This document shows, one piece after another, positions 1-6,074 of a stretch of DNA of 13,436 bases (positions within the stretch are counted from its first letter, which is position 1; each line of letters begins with the position of its first letter). A program made the translations under genes and the position numbers. Source of the DNA: Frankiales bacterium. GTDB taxonomy: Bacteria > Actinomycetota > Actinomycetes > Mycobacteriales > SCTD01. The DNA lies in assembly GCA_025965755.1 (NCBI GenBank), contig JAOPWI010000412.1, positions 1 to 13,436 on the forward strand. The letters run 5' to 3'. The notes below the pieces were generated by a model, which saw nothing but the letters and a program-made list of their open reading frames with translations, was not told where the DNA came from and searched no databases.

Positions 1-989
1 CCGTTGGTGTTCTCGTTCGTGCCGCGTTGCCAGGGGCTCTGCGGGTCGCAGAAGTAGACCTGGACACCGGTGTCGACGGTGAACTGCTTGTGCGCGGCGA
101 GCTCCAGGCCGCGGTCCCAGGTCAGGCTCCGCTTGAGCTGCTCGGGCAGGTCCTGGACCTTGGCGGTCAGGGCCGCGACGACGTCGTCGGTCCGCTTGGA
201 CGGGACCTTCACCAGCAGGCAGAACCGACTGGTCCGCTCGACCAGCGTCGCGATGTGGGTGTTGCCGCCACCGGCCAGCAGGTCACCCTCCCAGTGCCCG
301 GGGACCGCTCGGTCTACGGCTTCCGCGGGGCGTTCGCTGATCGAGATGGCGTCGACGATCTGCCCGCGGCCCTGCCCGCGGACGCTGGCCTTGGCGCCCC
401 GCCGGATGACCCGGCCTGAGCGCAGCTCGGCGGTGAGCTCCTTGCGCAGCCGCCCCTTGGACTGCACGAACAGCGCGAGGTAGATCGTCTCGTGCGACAC
501 CCACCGCTCCGGCCGGTCAGGGAAGCTCGCGCGCAGCCACCCGGCGATCTGCTCCGGTGACCATTGAAGCTCCAAGCCTTCTTGGACCTGCTCACGCAGC
601 TCCGGGTCGAGCTCGAGCTTGGACGGTTTCGGCCGGGCCGCACGCGTCCACGCGGCCTGATCGGCCTTTGCCGCCCGGTAGCGGCGCCGGCCGCCGTTGC
701 GGCTGACCTCCCGTGACAGCGTCGACGGCGACCGTCCCAGCTGCCCGGCGATCGCACGCAGCGACAAGCCGGCAGCCAGCCCCCGGGACAGCTCCTCCCG
801 CTCCACCAGGGTCAGCCGGTCGGGCCCGCGCCGGCGCACCGGTGGACGGACCCCGCCGCTGCGGACCAGCACCGCCTGCACCGTGCTGTTGTTCCGCCCC
901 AGGCTCCGGGCGACCCGGCCGATCGTCCCGCCAGCCTTCACCCCGTCCCAGATCGCCGTCACGTCCTGCTCGGTCAACGCCCTGCGCAT
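1..989 (-). CDS. IS30-family DDE transposase, C-terminus cut by window edge
   Basis: This encodes a transposase that cuts and joins the ends of its insertion sequence. The minus frame is open for 329 codons from ATG at 989 to the left edge without a stop. The N-terminus carries two helix-turn-helix-like stretches (about residues 8-35 and 60-90, the latter with LSLRAIAGQLGRSPSTLSRE). The catalytic core shows D236 in HWEGDLL, D292 in LTWDRG and E326 in NENTNG, giving the 33-residue D-to-E spacing of the DD(33)E class to which IS30 belongs. An in-frame TGA lies just upstream of the ATG, so the start cannot be much earlier. IS30 transposases of actinobacteria are usually somewhat longer, so a few tens of residues are probably missing off the edge. 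No frameshift is visible, so it may be active. Confidence 0.93.
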   Translation of the reverse strand, partial: MRRALTEQDVTAIWDGVKAGGTIGRVARSLGRNNSTVQAVLVRSGGVRPPVRRRGPDRLTLVEREELSRGLAAGLSLRAIAGQLGRSPSTLSREVSRNGGRRRYRAAKADQAAWTRAARPKPSKLELDPELREQVQEGLELQWSPEQIAGWLRASFPDRPERWVSHETIYLALFVQSKGRLRKELTAELRSGRVIRRGAKASVRGQGRGQIVDAISISERPAEAVDRAVPGHWEGDLLAGGGNTHIATLVERTSRFCLLVKVPSKRTDDVVAALTAKVQDLPEQLKRSLTWDRGLELAAHKQFTVDTGVQVYFCDPQSPWQRGTNENTN

Positions 990-1043
990 CCACCACCCCC
1001 AGAGTCGCGATCATCATCGACTCAGACGGCGTTGCACTGACCC
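1..1043 (-). mobile_element. IS30-family insertion sequence, partial
   Basis: The element contains the transposase at 1-989. Only the end upstream of the transposase start is in view. The stretch GACGGCGTTGCACTGACCCC at about 1024-1043, roughly 40-55 bp ahead of the ATG, sits where the terminal inverted repeat of an IS30 element is expected, so I place the end near 1043. The partner repeat and the target duplication lie outside the window, so this boundary is an inference. The insertion lies downstream of the minus-strand genes at 1497-2538 and breaks no gene I can recognise. Confidence 0.6.
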
Positions 1044-1256
1044 CCTGAACTCGCCCCGGCTATGGGGCAAGACGTCATGGCGTCGTACACACAGGGAACG
1101 TCCGCGCTAGCGGCCGCCACCGAGGGTGGACGCCCGGCATCGATCTCCACGATCCGGCACCCGCGGCAGAGCCTCATCCACGTGCCGAGGCTGAGGAGAC
1201 GCGAGCCCTTCAGGTGGGGCCATGACGCCGGACGCCCACGAACCGGAAACCTAGAC

Positions 1257-1278
1257 CGCGTCGCAGGACCACGACGCG
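1257..1278. repeat. perfect 7-bp inverted repeat
   Basis: CGCGTCG (1257-1263) and CGACGCG (1272-1278) are perfect inverted arms around an 8-nt loop, ending 4 bp before a DnaA box. It is not followed by a T-run on either strand, so it is not an obvious intrinsic terminator. It could be a protein-binding palindrome or chance in GC-rich DNA. Confidence 0.4.
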
Positions 1279-1282
1279 ACCC

Positions 1283-1291
1283 TGTGGATAA
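1283..1291 (-). promoter_or_regulatory. perfect DnaA box (TTATCCACA), minus orientation
   Basis: TGTGGATAA on the plus strand is the exact reverse complement of the TTATCCACA DnaA-box consensus. With flanks it shares the 11-mer GTTATCCACAG with a second copy at 2703-2713. Such an AT-rich 9-mer is unlikely by chance in DNA this GC-rich. Whether DnaA binds here is not known. Confidence 0.45.
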
Positions 1292-1496
1292 CCGGCGGTC
1301 GCGCAGGTAGCAGCTGGACGGCGGGAGCCTCAAGGGCTTCAGTCAGCCTGGTGCGGCCGGGTGGCGGTTGCTCGCGGAGGTCGCCTCGCATGTGGTCGCT
1401 GTCAACCGACCGCTGGTCCTAGCCAGCCGTCGGAGCGGCCAGCGAGGGGCCGCGCGCCCGGGTGACACCCCACTCGTCCTGGAGCAGGGACGCTGG

Positions 1497-1931
1497 TCAG
1501 GCTTCGCACGGCAGCGTGTGCGCGGCGAGCAGCCAGCGGCGTAGCGCCGGTTCGTTGTGCGGGCTCGGTACGCGGTCATCGCCGGGGTCGGCACCGACCT
1601 GGCTGGTGTAGCTGTGCGGGGTGGCGGGACCGTCGTGACCGGGTCCGATGATCAGGTGCTGGCTGGTGATCATCCAGCCGTCGTTGGCGGCGAGCTGCTG
1701 CAGCACGTTCTCGACCCGGGCTCGGACAGCGGTCTCGAGGTCGGCGAAGCAGCCGAGGTTGTGCCAGGCCGGCAACGACGGGTTAGTGTCGCTGATATTC
1801 AACGCGAGCAGCTGGTATTTGGCCGATCGGTCGGTAATGACTGTAGCTCCTGTCTTCGGCTGCGGAGCTCCACCGTGCTGCAGGTGCGCCGTTGCCCGAG
1901 GTCTCACCGGCAGGCTGTGGATGTCATTCAC
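1497..1931 (-). CDS. conserved-looking hypothetical protein, 144 aa
   Basis: I do not recognise a function. The protein is soluble, with no signal peptide or membrane segment. It has a coherent composition with a central segment YQLLALNISDTNPSLPAWHN, then a helical ETAVRARVENVLQQLAANDGW and a C-terminal EPALRRWLLAAHTL. I choose GTG at 1931 because it overlaps the stop of the upstream gene (its TGA is 1926-1924) by 8 bp, and a GGGA purine run lies at 1944-1941 ahead of it. The frame remains open upstream to 2120, but that part is arginine/serine-rich antisense of the neighbouring gene and looks like a shadow. The overlap suggests translational coupling with the gene at 1924-2538. Codon use is slightly more AT-rich than in the pilus operon, which may hint at a different history. 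Confidence 0.72.
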   Translation of the reverse strand: MNDIHSLPVRPRATAHLQHGGAPQPKTGATVITDRSAKYQLLALNISDTNPSLPAWHNLGCFADLETAVRARVENVLQQLAANDGWMITSQHLIIGPGHDGPATPHSYTSQVGADPGDDRVPSPHNEPALRRWLLAAHTLPCEA

Positions 1932-2538
1932 GGCCGCGATTCCCGCCGTCGCCGCGACCGGTCCGTTCCGACGTCGGTGGGACGGGCAAGCTCGGCCGAC
2001 GGCGCCGCCGCCGCTGTTCCGCCTTCTGGTCCAGAGCCCTGAGCTGCGCGATCCGCTCGTGCTCGATGAGACGTGAGAACGGCACGGCCCGCCCCGGGAA
2101 CAGCCGCGCCGCCACGGCACTGGCCTCCGTCCACGCCCGAATATGGGTGTCCAGTGCGGTGGCGTCCCGGGCGATGACCTGCAGCGGCCCGACCGTGATG
2201 CTCATCGCCGGCCCGACACGCTCAACATGCCACGGCTGCCGACCGTCGAAGATCAGCGACGCGCACGGGATGGCGGCCCCCAGCCCGGCCGATGGAGTCG
2301 GCGCCGGGCCGCGCCGATCCTCCAGCGGCGGGAGCCAGCTCATGGCGGCCAGCCGCGCGCTGGCCCACGCCTGCGCAGCGCTCATCGCGGCGGCCGGACC
2401 GAGGCAGTGGACAAGCACCGGCCCGGTGCGCACCTTCAGGTGCGGCCCGCCGCCGCCTACTCCTTTGGCGATGCTGACCTGGGTGTCGTCATGTCCTTGC
2501 GCGTCGATGCTGAGGCTGAGCGCCCACGACTCCGTCAT
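1924..2538 (-). CDS. hypothetical protein with basic C-terminal tail, 204 aa
   Basis: I do not recognise a function. The protein starts MTESWALSLSIDAQG at ATG 2538. It has an ordered body of mixed strands and helices (GPVLVHCLGPAAAMSAAQAWASARLAAMSWL at about residues 42-72; SLIFDGRQPWHVERVGPAMSI at about 94-114; VIARDATALDTHIRAWTEA at about 121-139). It then has a strongly basic tail with six consecutive arginines near residue 177, suggesting nucleic-acid or membrane-surface contact. Codons are G/C-rich at position three, as in a real gene. The frame continues upstream to 2640, but that extension would translate the TGGGATGGT repeats into an LGW/MGW-rich leader, so I place the start after them. 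It heads a two-gene unit with 1497-1931 and is divergent from the pilus operon. Its position suggests it could regulate or serve that locus; this is only inference. Confidence 0.75.
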   Translation of the reverse strand: MTESWALSLSIDAQGHDDTQVSIAKGVGGGGPHLKVRTGPVLVHCLGPAAAMSAAQAWASARLAAMSWLPPLEDRRGPAPTPSAGLGAAIPCASLIFDGRQPWHVERVGPAMSITVGPLQVIARDATALDTHIRAWTEASAVAARLFPGRAVPFSRLIEHERIAQLRALDQKAEQRRRRRRPSLPVPPTSERTGRGDGGNRGRE

Positions 2539-2558
2539 GTGCGCGACGCTCGAGACCG

Positions 2559-2621
2559 ACCATCCCAGGATCGTTGTCAACCATCCCATAAGCGTTCCCG
2601 ACCATCCCAGACGTCTCCCCT
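2559..2621 (-). repeat. three direct repeats of TGGGATGGT, 21-bp period
   Basis: On the minus strand TGGGATGGT occurs at 2609-2601, 2588-2580 and 2567-2559, each exactly 21 bp apart. The bases before the core are partly conserved: AACGATCC and AACGCTTA precede two of the copies. The best shared form with the second cluster is GAACGCTnTTGGGATGGT. The last copy ends 20 bp before the ATG at 2538. A 21-bp period places all copies on one face of the helix, which is typical of cooperative protein-binding sites or iterons. Confidence 0.85.
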
Positions 2622-2703
2622 GGGGGCGCGCGGCCTCCAACTACTCGATCGCGGATCGGCGCCCGCCCAGAGGGTCGCTTCCGCAAAGTCCAGGCGCCGG
2701 AAG

Positions 2704-2712
2704 TTATCCACA
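2704..2712 (+). promoter_or_regulatory. perfect DnaA box (TTATCCACA), plus orientation
   Basis: An exact TTATCCACA lies between the two TGGGATGGT clusters, within the shared 11-mer GTTATCCACAG that also occurs inverted at 1282-1292. It may bind DnaA as an origin element or as a transcriptional switch. The sequence alone does not decide between these. Confidence 0.5.
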
Positions 2713-2743
2713 GAATCGCGTTCGGTCGGTACGCCTTGGAGAA

Positions 2744-2785
2744 ATCGTGCGCTCTTGGGATGGTGCAGAACGCTGTTGGGATGGT
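2744..2785 (+). repeat. two direct repeats of TGGGATGGT, 21-bp period
   Basis: TGGGATGGT occurs at 2756-2764 and 2777-2785 on the plus strand, again exactly 21 bp apart. The second copy is preceded by GAACGCTGT, matching 16 of 18 positions of a copy in the minus cluster (GAACGCTTATGGGATGGT). This cluster points toward the pilus operon, while the other points toward the minus-strand gene pair. Confidence 0.85.
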
Positions 2786-2834
2786 GGAAGCGGACCCTCG
2801 CGACCTGACACGGGCGCCGCGGTCGGGAGGACTG

Positions 2835-2865
2835 TTGACACAACCACGACAGATGGCGACAGACT
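2835..2865 (+). promoter_or_regulatory. candidate promoter of the pilus operon
   Basis: A perfect -35 hexamer TTGACA lies at 2835-2840. The -10 region 17-19 bp downstream (around 2858-2865, GACAGACT) matches TAnnnT poorly, so the call rests on the -35 and on location. It lies about 50 bp downstream of the plus-strand repeat cluster and upstream of the lipoprotein start, which would allow control from that cluster. Confidence 0.3.
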
Positions 2866-2900
2866 GCGAACCCTCGATCGGACCTACGGCGGGACGCGCG

Positions 2901-3548
2901 ATGGGCGCTTCGGCAGTGACGCTGCAGACGCAACGACGCCCGGACATGTCCCCGGCGTCGAGCAGCGGCGCGTCCCCCTGGCGACGGCTGGCCGGCGGTC
3001 TCGTGGGATGCCTACTCGTGTCGGTGCTCGCCTCTTGCGAGGGAGACAGGAGCGACGCCGCCCCCTTGCCGACGCTGACACCGGCCTTATCGCCGTCGTC
3101 GACAGGGCTGTCGGCGTCACCCGCGCCGTCCCCGTCCGCAACGCCGGAATCACCACAAGAGATGGTGCGTGCGCAATACCTGCGCTTCTGGACACAACTC
3201 GCGCTCACGTCCCGGCAACCGGCGGCCCGCCGCAGGGACATGCTCGAGGACGTCGCCGTCGACCCGCAGCTGAAATCTGTTCTCGCCGGCATGGCCCGGC
3301 TGGAACGTGACAACCAAATTCTCTACGGCGAAAACCGACCCCGGCCGAGCATCCGCGTTGCTCCAGACGGACTGACGGCCGTGGTCGACGACTGTCAAGA
3401 CAGCAGCGGGGCCGGTACCGCAGATCGACGGACAGGCCGTCGGCTGACGGCCGGAACGCCGCGAAATCACGTCGTGGTGACGATGAAGAGGTCCCCCGAT
3501 GGCGTCTGGCGGATGGCATTCGCCTCGTACACCAAGACGCCATGCTGA
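2901..3548 (+). CDS. lipoprotein with NTF2/SnoaL-like body, first gene of pilus operon
   Basis: This is a predicted membrane-anchored lipoprotein, 215 aa from ATG 2901. It has a basic n-region (SPWRR), a hydrophobic core LAGGLVGCLLVSV and a lipobox L-A-S-C with the lipidated cysteine at residue 46. A Ser/Pro/Ala/Thr-rich linker follows (about 55-85). The globular part begins QEMVRAQYLRFWTQLA and contains VVDDCQDSSGAG and VVVTMKRSPDGVWRMAF. This resembles small secreted actinobacterial proteins with an NTF2-like fold that often sit beside Tad loci; that assignment is from memory and moderate. ATG 2901 has a GGCGGGA 6 bp upstream. ATG 2946 gives a tidier 31-residue signal peptide and is the main alternative. 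It overlaps the next gene by 7 bp. Confidence 0.78.
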   Translation: MGASAVTLQTQRRPDMSPASSSGASPWRRLAGGLVGCLLVSVLASCEGDRSDAAPLPTLTPALSPSSTGLSASPAPSPSATPESPQEMVRAQYLRFWTQLALTSRQPAARRRDMLEDVAVDPQLKSVLAGMARLERDNQILYGENRPRPSIRVAPDGLTAVVDDCQDSSGAGTADRRTGRRLTAGTPRNHVVVTMKRSPDGVWRMAFASYTKTPC

Positions 3549-4423
3549 CTCAGGTTGTGGTGGTCGCAGCGCTGAGCCTCAGCGCACATGCAGCGCTTGC
3601 CGGCGCCGCCGCCGCTACGGACGCTCCGGTCGTAGTCGACGGAGACAACAACGCAGGTGTCGTTGATACGACGGTCACCGCGCCAAGCGTCCCGGGAGCG
3701 ATTGACGCCGCACGTCCTGTCGGCCCCCGTGTCGGTGACGTCACCTGCGTCTGGACCGAGAACCCCTCCTACGCTGAGTCACTGTCGCTATGGGATGGGC
3801 TCGGGACTGCTGAGCCGGGTGGCCGGTGGTACGACGTGGCGTGCTCTGACGGCTCGAACTTCCAGGCCCTCTACGTGCCGCCGGCCAGCGACAGCGTCCC
3901 GCCCCCGGTGGTTCTGGCCGGAACCCTGGCTCGGACCTTGACGAGCCGGCTTCGGCTGCCCAGCCCGGTGGCCGGGAGGAGTCCGGCGGGGTGGGCCCTG
4001 GTCGGGCTGCCGACGTGGTTCTGGGTCGAGCCCGGGTCGTGGCGAACCCTGCGGCAGCGCACGAGCGTCGGGCCGGTGTGGGCGGAGGTCGTCGCCACGC
4101 CTGTGAGCACCACTTGGGAGCCGGGGGACGGCTCCGCACCGTTCACGTGCGCCGGGCCGGGGACGGTCTACGACCGGTCGCGGCCGGAGGGCGTGCAATC
4201 GACGGCCTGCTCCTATGCCTACCGGCGCAGCAGCGCCGACCAGCCGCAGACCGGCCCCAGCGACAACGACCGGTTCTTCACCGTCACCGTCACCTCCCGC
4301 TGGCAGGTGACCTGGACCGGCTCCGGCGGCACCGGCGGGACGCTGCCGGTGCTGACCCGGTCCAGCAGCTTCCCCGTCGCGGTGGCGCAGCGGCAGACCG
4401 TCGTCACCGGCGGGTCCGGCTAG
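3542..4423 (+). CDS. secreted PKD-like protein of the Tad locus, 293 aa
   Basis: This is a predicted exported protein with a hydrophobic N-terminus (VVVVAALSLSAHAALAGAAAA) that lacks the usual positive charges, so the exact export signal is uncertain. The mature part has a cysteine/tryptophan-containing domain (VTCVWTENPSY; WYDVACSDGSNFQALYVPP). After LVGLPTWFWVEPGSWRTL comes a beta-rich segment with TTWEPGDGSAPFTCAGPG, CSYAYRRSS and FFTVTVTSRWQVTWTGSGG, which has the layout of a PKD-like fold. Proteins of this shape are repeatedly linked to actinobacterial Tad-like operons and are sometimes misnamed ATP/GTP-binding; I see no P-loop here. It overlaps the lipoprotein gene by 7 bp, and no earlier in-frame start exists. 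It probably acts outside the membrane as a structural or docking part of the pilus apparatus (inference). Confidence 0.82.
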   Translation: MLTQVVVVAALSLSAHAALAGAAAATDAPVVVDGDNNAGVVDTTVTAPSVPGAIDAARPVGPRVGDVTCVWTENPSYAESLSLWDGLGTAEPGGRWYDVACSDGSNFQALYVPPASDSVPPPVVLAGTLARTLTSRLRLPSPVAGRSPAGWALVGLPTWFWVEPGSWRTLRQRTSVGPVWAEVVATPVSTTWEPGDGSAPFTCAGPGTVYDRSRPEGVQSTACSYAYRRSSADQPQTGPSDNDRFFTVTVTSRWQVTWTGSGGTGGTLPVLTRSSSFPVAVAQRQTVVTGGSG

Positions 4424-4474
4424 CCCGTCCATCCCGGCTTCGCGCGCGCAGGCACATCCATCGACCGACCCGGC

Positions 4475-4480
4475 AGGAGA
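4475..4480 (+). promoter_or_regulatory. Shine-Dalgarno of the SAF-domain gene
   Basis: AGGAGA lies 3-4 bp before ATG 4484. It fixes this start and shows independent ribosome loading after the 60-bp gap that follows the secreted-protein gene. Confidence 0.6.
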
Positions 4481-4483
4481 CCG

Positions 4484-5185
4484 ATGACGACAGCGCCCTC
4501 GCCGCCCCGGACGTCCGGCGGCTTCGTCCCCCAAGGCCGCTTCCGGCCCGGCCCGCCGACGCCCGCAGCAGCGGACCGGTTGCCCCGGGTCCGCCGGCAG
4601 CGGCGGCCGGCGCTGGCGGCCACGGGCGCGCTGCTCGTGGTGCTGTGCGGGGTCGCGACGACTGCCCTCACGCTGTCCGGCGACGACCGGCTGCCGGTGC
4701 TGGCGCTGGCCCGGGACGTGCAGGCAGGGCAGGTCCTGACCCCGGAGGACCTGCGGGTCGCCCAGCTCGCCGGCAGCGGACTACAAGCCCTGTCCGCCGA
4801 CGGGGCCGCGGCTGTGGTGGGACAGACGGTGACCGCGTCGCTGCCGGCCGGGACGCTGCTGAACGACAGCATGCTCAGCCGGGCACCGCTGCCAGGCAGC
4901 GGCCTGCAGCTGGTGGCGGTCGCGGTGAAGCCGGGCGGCGCGCCGGCGGAGGCGGCACCTGGCCGCGACGTGAGCCTGGTGCGGGTCGTGACGACGGCAG
5001 ATCCGCAGGCCGCCGCCGGGCCGCAGGTGCTGGTCGGCAAGGCGCGGGTCGTTTCGCTCCGGACCGAGACCGCGAACGGGCTGCTGGTCGTGACGGTGCA
5101 GGTCCCGAACGCCTCCGCCGTCGCCGTCGCGCAGGCCAGCGCCGCCGGCGCGGTCGCGGTGACGCTGCTGCCGGTGACGCCATGA
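4484..5185 (+). CDS. SAF-domain membrane protein, CpaB/RcpC-like, 233 aa
   Basis: This membrane protein carries a SAF domain (the CpaB/FlgA-type fold). In Tad systems such proteins support pilus assembly at the cell envelope and may contact cell-wall carbohydrate. It has a proline-rich cytoplasmic N-terminus (residues 1-40, ending in RVRRQRR), one membrane helix at about 43-65 (ALAATGALLVVLCGVATTAL), then the SAF core at about 71-133 with LALARDVQAGQVLTPEDLRVAQL and VGQTVTASLPAGTLLNDSMLS. The rest (about 134-233) is a beta-rich tail ending AVAVTLLPVTP. It is shorter than proteobacterial CpaB and lacks an obvious second SAF-like unit, as is usual in actinobacteria. Its TGA overlaps the ATG of a 14-codon mini-ORF. 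Confidence 0.88.
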   Translation: MTTAPSPPRTSGGFVPQGRFRPGPPTPAAADRLPRVRRQRRPALAATGALLVVLCGVATTALTLSGDDRLPVLALARDVQAGQVLTPEDLRVAQLAGSGLQALSADGAAAVVGQTVTASLPAGTLLNDSMLSRAPLPGSGLQLVAVAVKPGGAPAEAAPGRDVSLVRVVTTADPQAAAGPQVLVGKARVVSLRTETANGLLVVTVQVPNASAVAVAQASAAGAVAVTLLPVTP

Positions 5186-5226
5186 CGGCCTCCGATCAGG
5201 CGCACGCGTTGCGGGCGTGGCGATGA
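5182..5226 (+). CDS. 14-codon bridging mini-ORF
   Basis: ATG 5182 overlaps the SAF-gene stop (ATGA at 5182-5185), and the mini-ORF's TGA at 5224-5226 overlaps ATG 5223 of the MinD-like gene (ATGA at 5223-5226). The peptide is MTASDQAHALRAWR. This exact double junction fits ribosome hand-over between two genes that would otherwise be separated by about 35 bp. The peptide may have no function, and chance is possible because ATGA is common here. Confidence 0.35.
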   Translation: MTASDQAHALRAWR

Positions 5227-6074
5227 CTGCCGTGGCGCTGGCGTCGGCGAAGGGCGCACCCGGGGTGAGCACCTGCGCGCTGCTGCTCGCGGCGCTGTGG
5301 CCGCAGGCACTGCTGGTCGAGGCGGACCTGTGGGGCGGCGACCTGCACTGCCGCCTCTCCGACGCCTCCGGCGGGCCGCTTCGAGCAGATCTGGGTGTCG
5401 TGTCGCTGCTGTCGGCGCACAACCTGACCGGTGTCGTGACCGACCGCAGGCTCACCGCACACGCACAGCAGCTTCCCGGCGGGCTGTCGGTCCTGGTCGG
5501 ACCCGGGTCGCCTGCGCAGGCCGAGGCGCTGCGCGGCCTGTGGCCACAGCTGGCTACGGCCGTCCGCGCGACCCCCGAGCCGGTCGTCCTGGACATCGGC
5601 CGCACCGACGGGCAGCGGGGCGCGGACCTGCAGCTGCTGCAGGCCGCCGCCCGGGTGCTGCTCGTCGCCCGCGCTGACCTGGCGTCGCTGGTCCACACCA
5701 GAGACCTGCTGCACCGGCTGGCCACCCACGGCGTGCCGGCGGAGGTGCTGCTGATCGGGACCGCGGCCGACCGCGACGACGCCAACCGCGCACTGGACTG
5801 CGCGTCGAAGGGCAGGCCCATCCACCTGCTGCCGGACGATCCGGCCGCCGCTGCGGCCCTGACCGCGGGCAGGTGGAGCCGCAAGCTCGACCGCAGCCCT
5901 CTCGTCGCCGCCGGGCGGCGCCTGGTCACCAGCCTCGTCACGAGTCTTGCCACCGCCGTCGGGGAGGAGCGACCGGCACCTCAGCCGGCACAGAGGCAGG
6001 CAGCGGGGCCGGACGCGACGTCGCCGAGGTCGACCTCGCCGGTGCCGCTGGGCGAGCAGGTGCCGACGCGATGA
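5217..6074 (+). CDS. MinD/ParA-like protein, TadZ/CpaE-type, with altered P-loop, 285 aa
   Basis: Members of this SIMIBI ATPase group position Tad machinery (TadZ/CpaE) or partition DNA. Residues 12-19 (KGAPGVST) are a deviant Walker A: the signature lysine K12 is present, but the second lysine of the usual KGGxGKT is valine (V17). A VEADLWGGDL Walker A' follows at about 34-43 and a VVLDIGR Walker B-like strand is in the middle. So nucleotide may be bound weakly or hydrolysed poorly. The C-terminal 45 residues are Pro/Ala/Gln-rich and probably unstructured. Starts are GTG 5217 or ATG 5223; the latter overlaps the mini-ORF stop and may be the real one. The context, directly ahead of the secretion ATPase, favours pilus positioning over plasmid partition, because no ParB or centromere-like array adjoins it. 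Confidence 0.82.
   Translation: MAMTAVALASAKGAPGVSTCALLLAALWPQALLVEADLWGGDLHCRLSDASGGPLRADLGVVSLLSAHNLTGVVTDRRLTAHAQQLPGGLSVLVGPGSPAQAEALRGLWPQLATAVRATPEPVVLDIGRTDGQRGADLQLLQAAARVLLVARADLASLVHTRDLLHRLATHGVPAEVLLIGTAADRDDANRALDCASKGRPIHLLPDDPAAAAALTAGRWSRKLDRSPLVAAGRRLVTSLVTSLATAVGEERPAPQPAQRQAAGPDATSPRSTSPVPLGEQVPTR

Larger units (their letters stand above)
1044..1496. other. gene-poor spacer between IS30 and the unknown gene pair
   Basis: About 450 bp without a convincing gene. Short open frames exist on both strands, but they lack a credible start and look like random high-GC openness. The stretch holds a small hairpin (1053-1068, GCCCC-N6-GGGGC), a 7-bp inverted repeat at 1257-1278 and a perfect DnaA box at 1283-1291. 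It lies downstream of the minus-strand pair, so a terminator for them might be expected here, but I see no stem followed by a T-run on that strand. Confidence 0.55.
2539..2900. other. divergent intergenic control region
   Basis: About 360 bp between the start of the minus-strand hypothetical gene and the plus-strand pilus operon. It contains two oppositely oriented clusters of a TGGGATGGT motif (2559-2621 and 2744-2785), a perfect DnaA box (2704-2712) and TTGACA hexamers facing each gene (2580-2575 on minus, 2835-2840 on plus). The minus TTGACA lies in the linker between two repeat copies and has no good -10 partner. The layout fits a shared divergent promoter bound by a protein in phase with the DNA helix. 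An origin-like role is the alternative. Confidence 0.6.

Noticed and set aside
1053..1068. GCCCC-N6-GGGGC hairpin as a terminator
   Set aside because: The stem is only 5 bp, with no T-run on either side.
1062..1310. Possible 82-aa gene in the spacer
   Set aside because: No Shine-Dalgarno, no coherent composition, and it runs through the DnaA box and inverted repeat.
2539..2640. Longer N-terminus for the 204-aa protein (start at 2640)
   Set aside because: It would translate the 21-bp repeats into an LGW/MGW leader. The repeats continue in mirrored form on the other side of the intergenic region, so they are better read as DNA sites.
2559..2785. CRISPR-like array
   Set aside because: The conserved core is only 9-18 bp with 3-12 bp of variable sequence, and the clusters face opposite ways. 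There are no cas genes.
1892..3310. Long plus-strand open frame of 472 codons
   Set aside because: It runs antisense to the 1924-2538 gene, through the repeat region and out of frame with the lipoprotein. It is Arg/Pro/Ser-rich, has no domains, and reflects high-GC frame openness.
3791..3799. Near copy TGGGATGGG of the repeat motif
   Set aside because: One mismatch, isolated and inside the secreted-protein coding region; consistent with chance.
3991..5226. Plus-strand open frame of 411 codons over the secreted and SAF genes
   Set aside because: Composition is almost entirely R/A/G/P/D, typical of a shadow frame. The SAF and PKD-like frames carry recognisable folds. Only its last 14 codons (5182-5226) are kept, as the mini-ORF.
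4781..5953. Minus-strand open frame of 390 codons
   Set aside because: It is antisense to the SAF and MinD-like genes, Ser/Arg/Ala-rich and without motifs; a shadow.
5217..6074. Plasmid partition ParA
   Set aside because: No ParB-like gene or centromere repeats adjoin it. It is embedded between SAF and tadA genes, has an altered P-loop, and fits TadZ/CpaE better.
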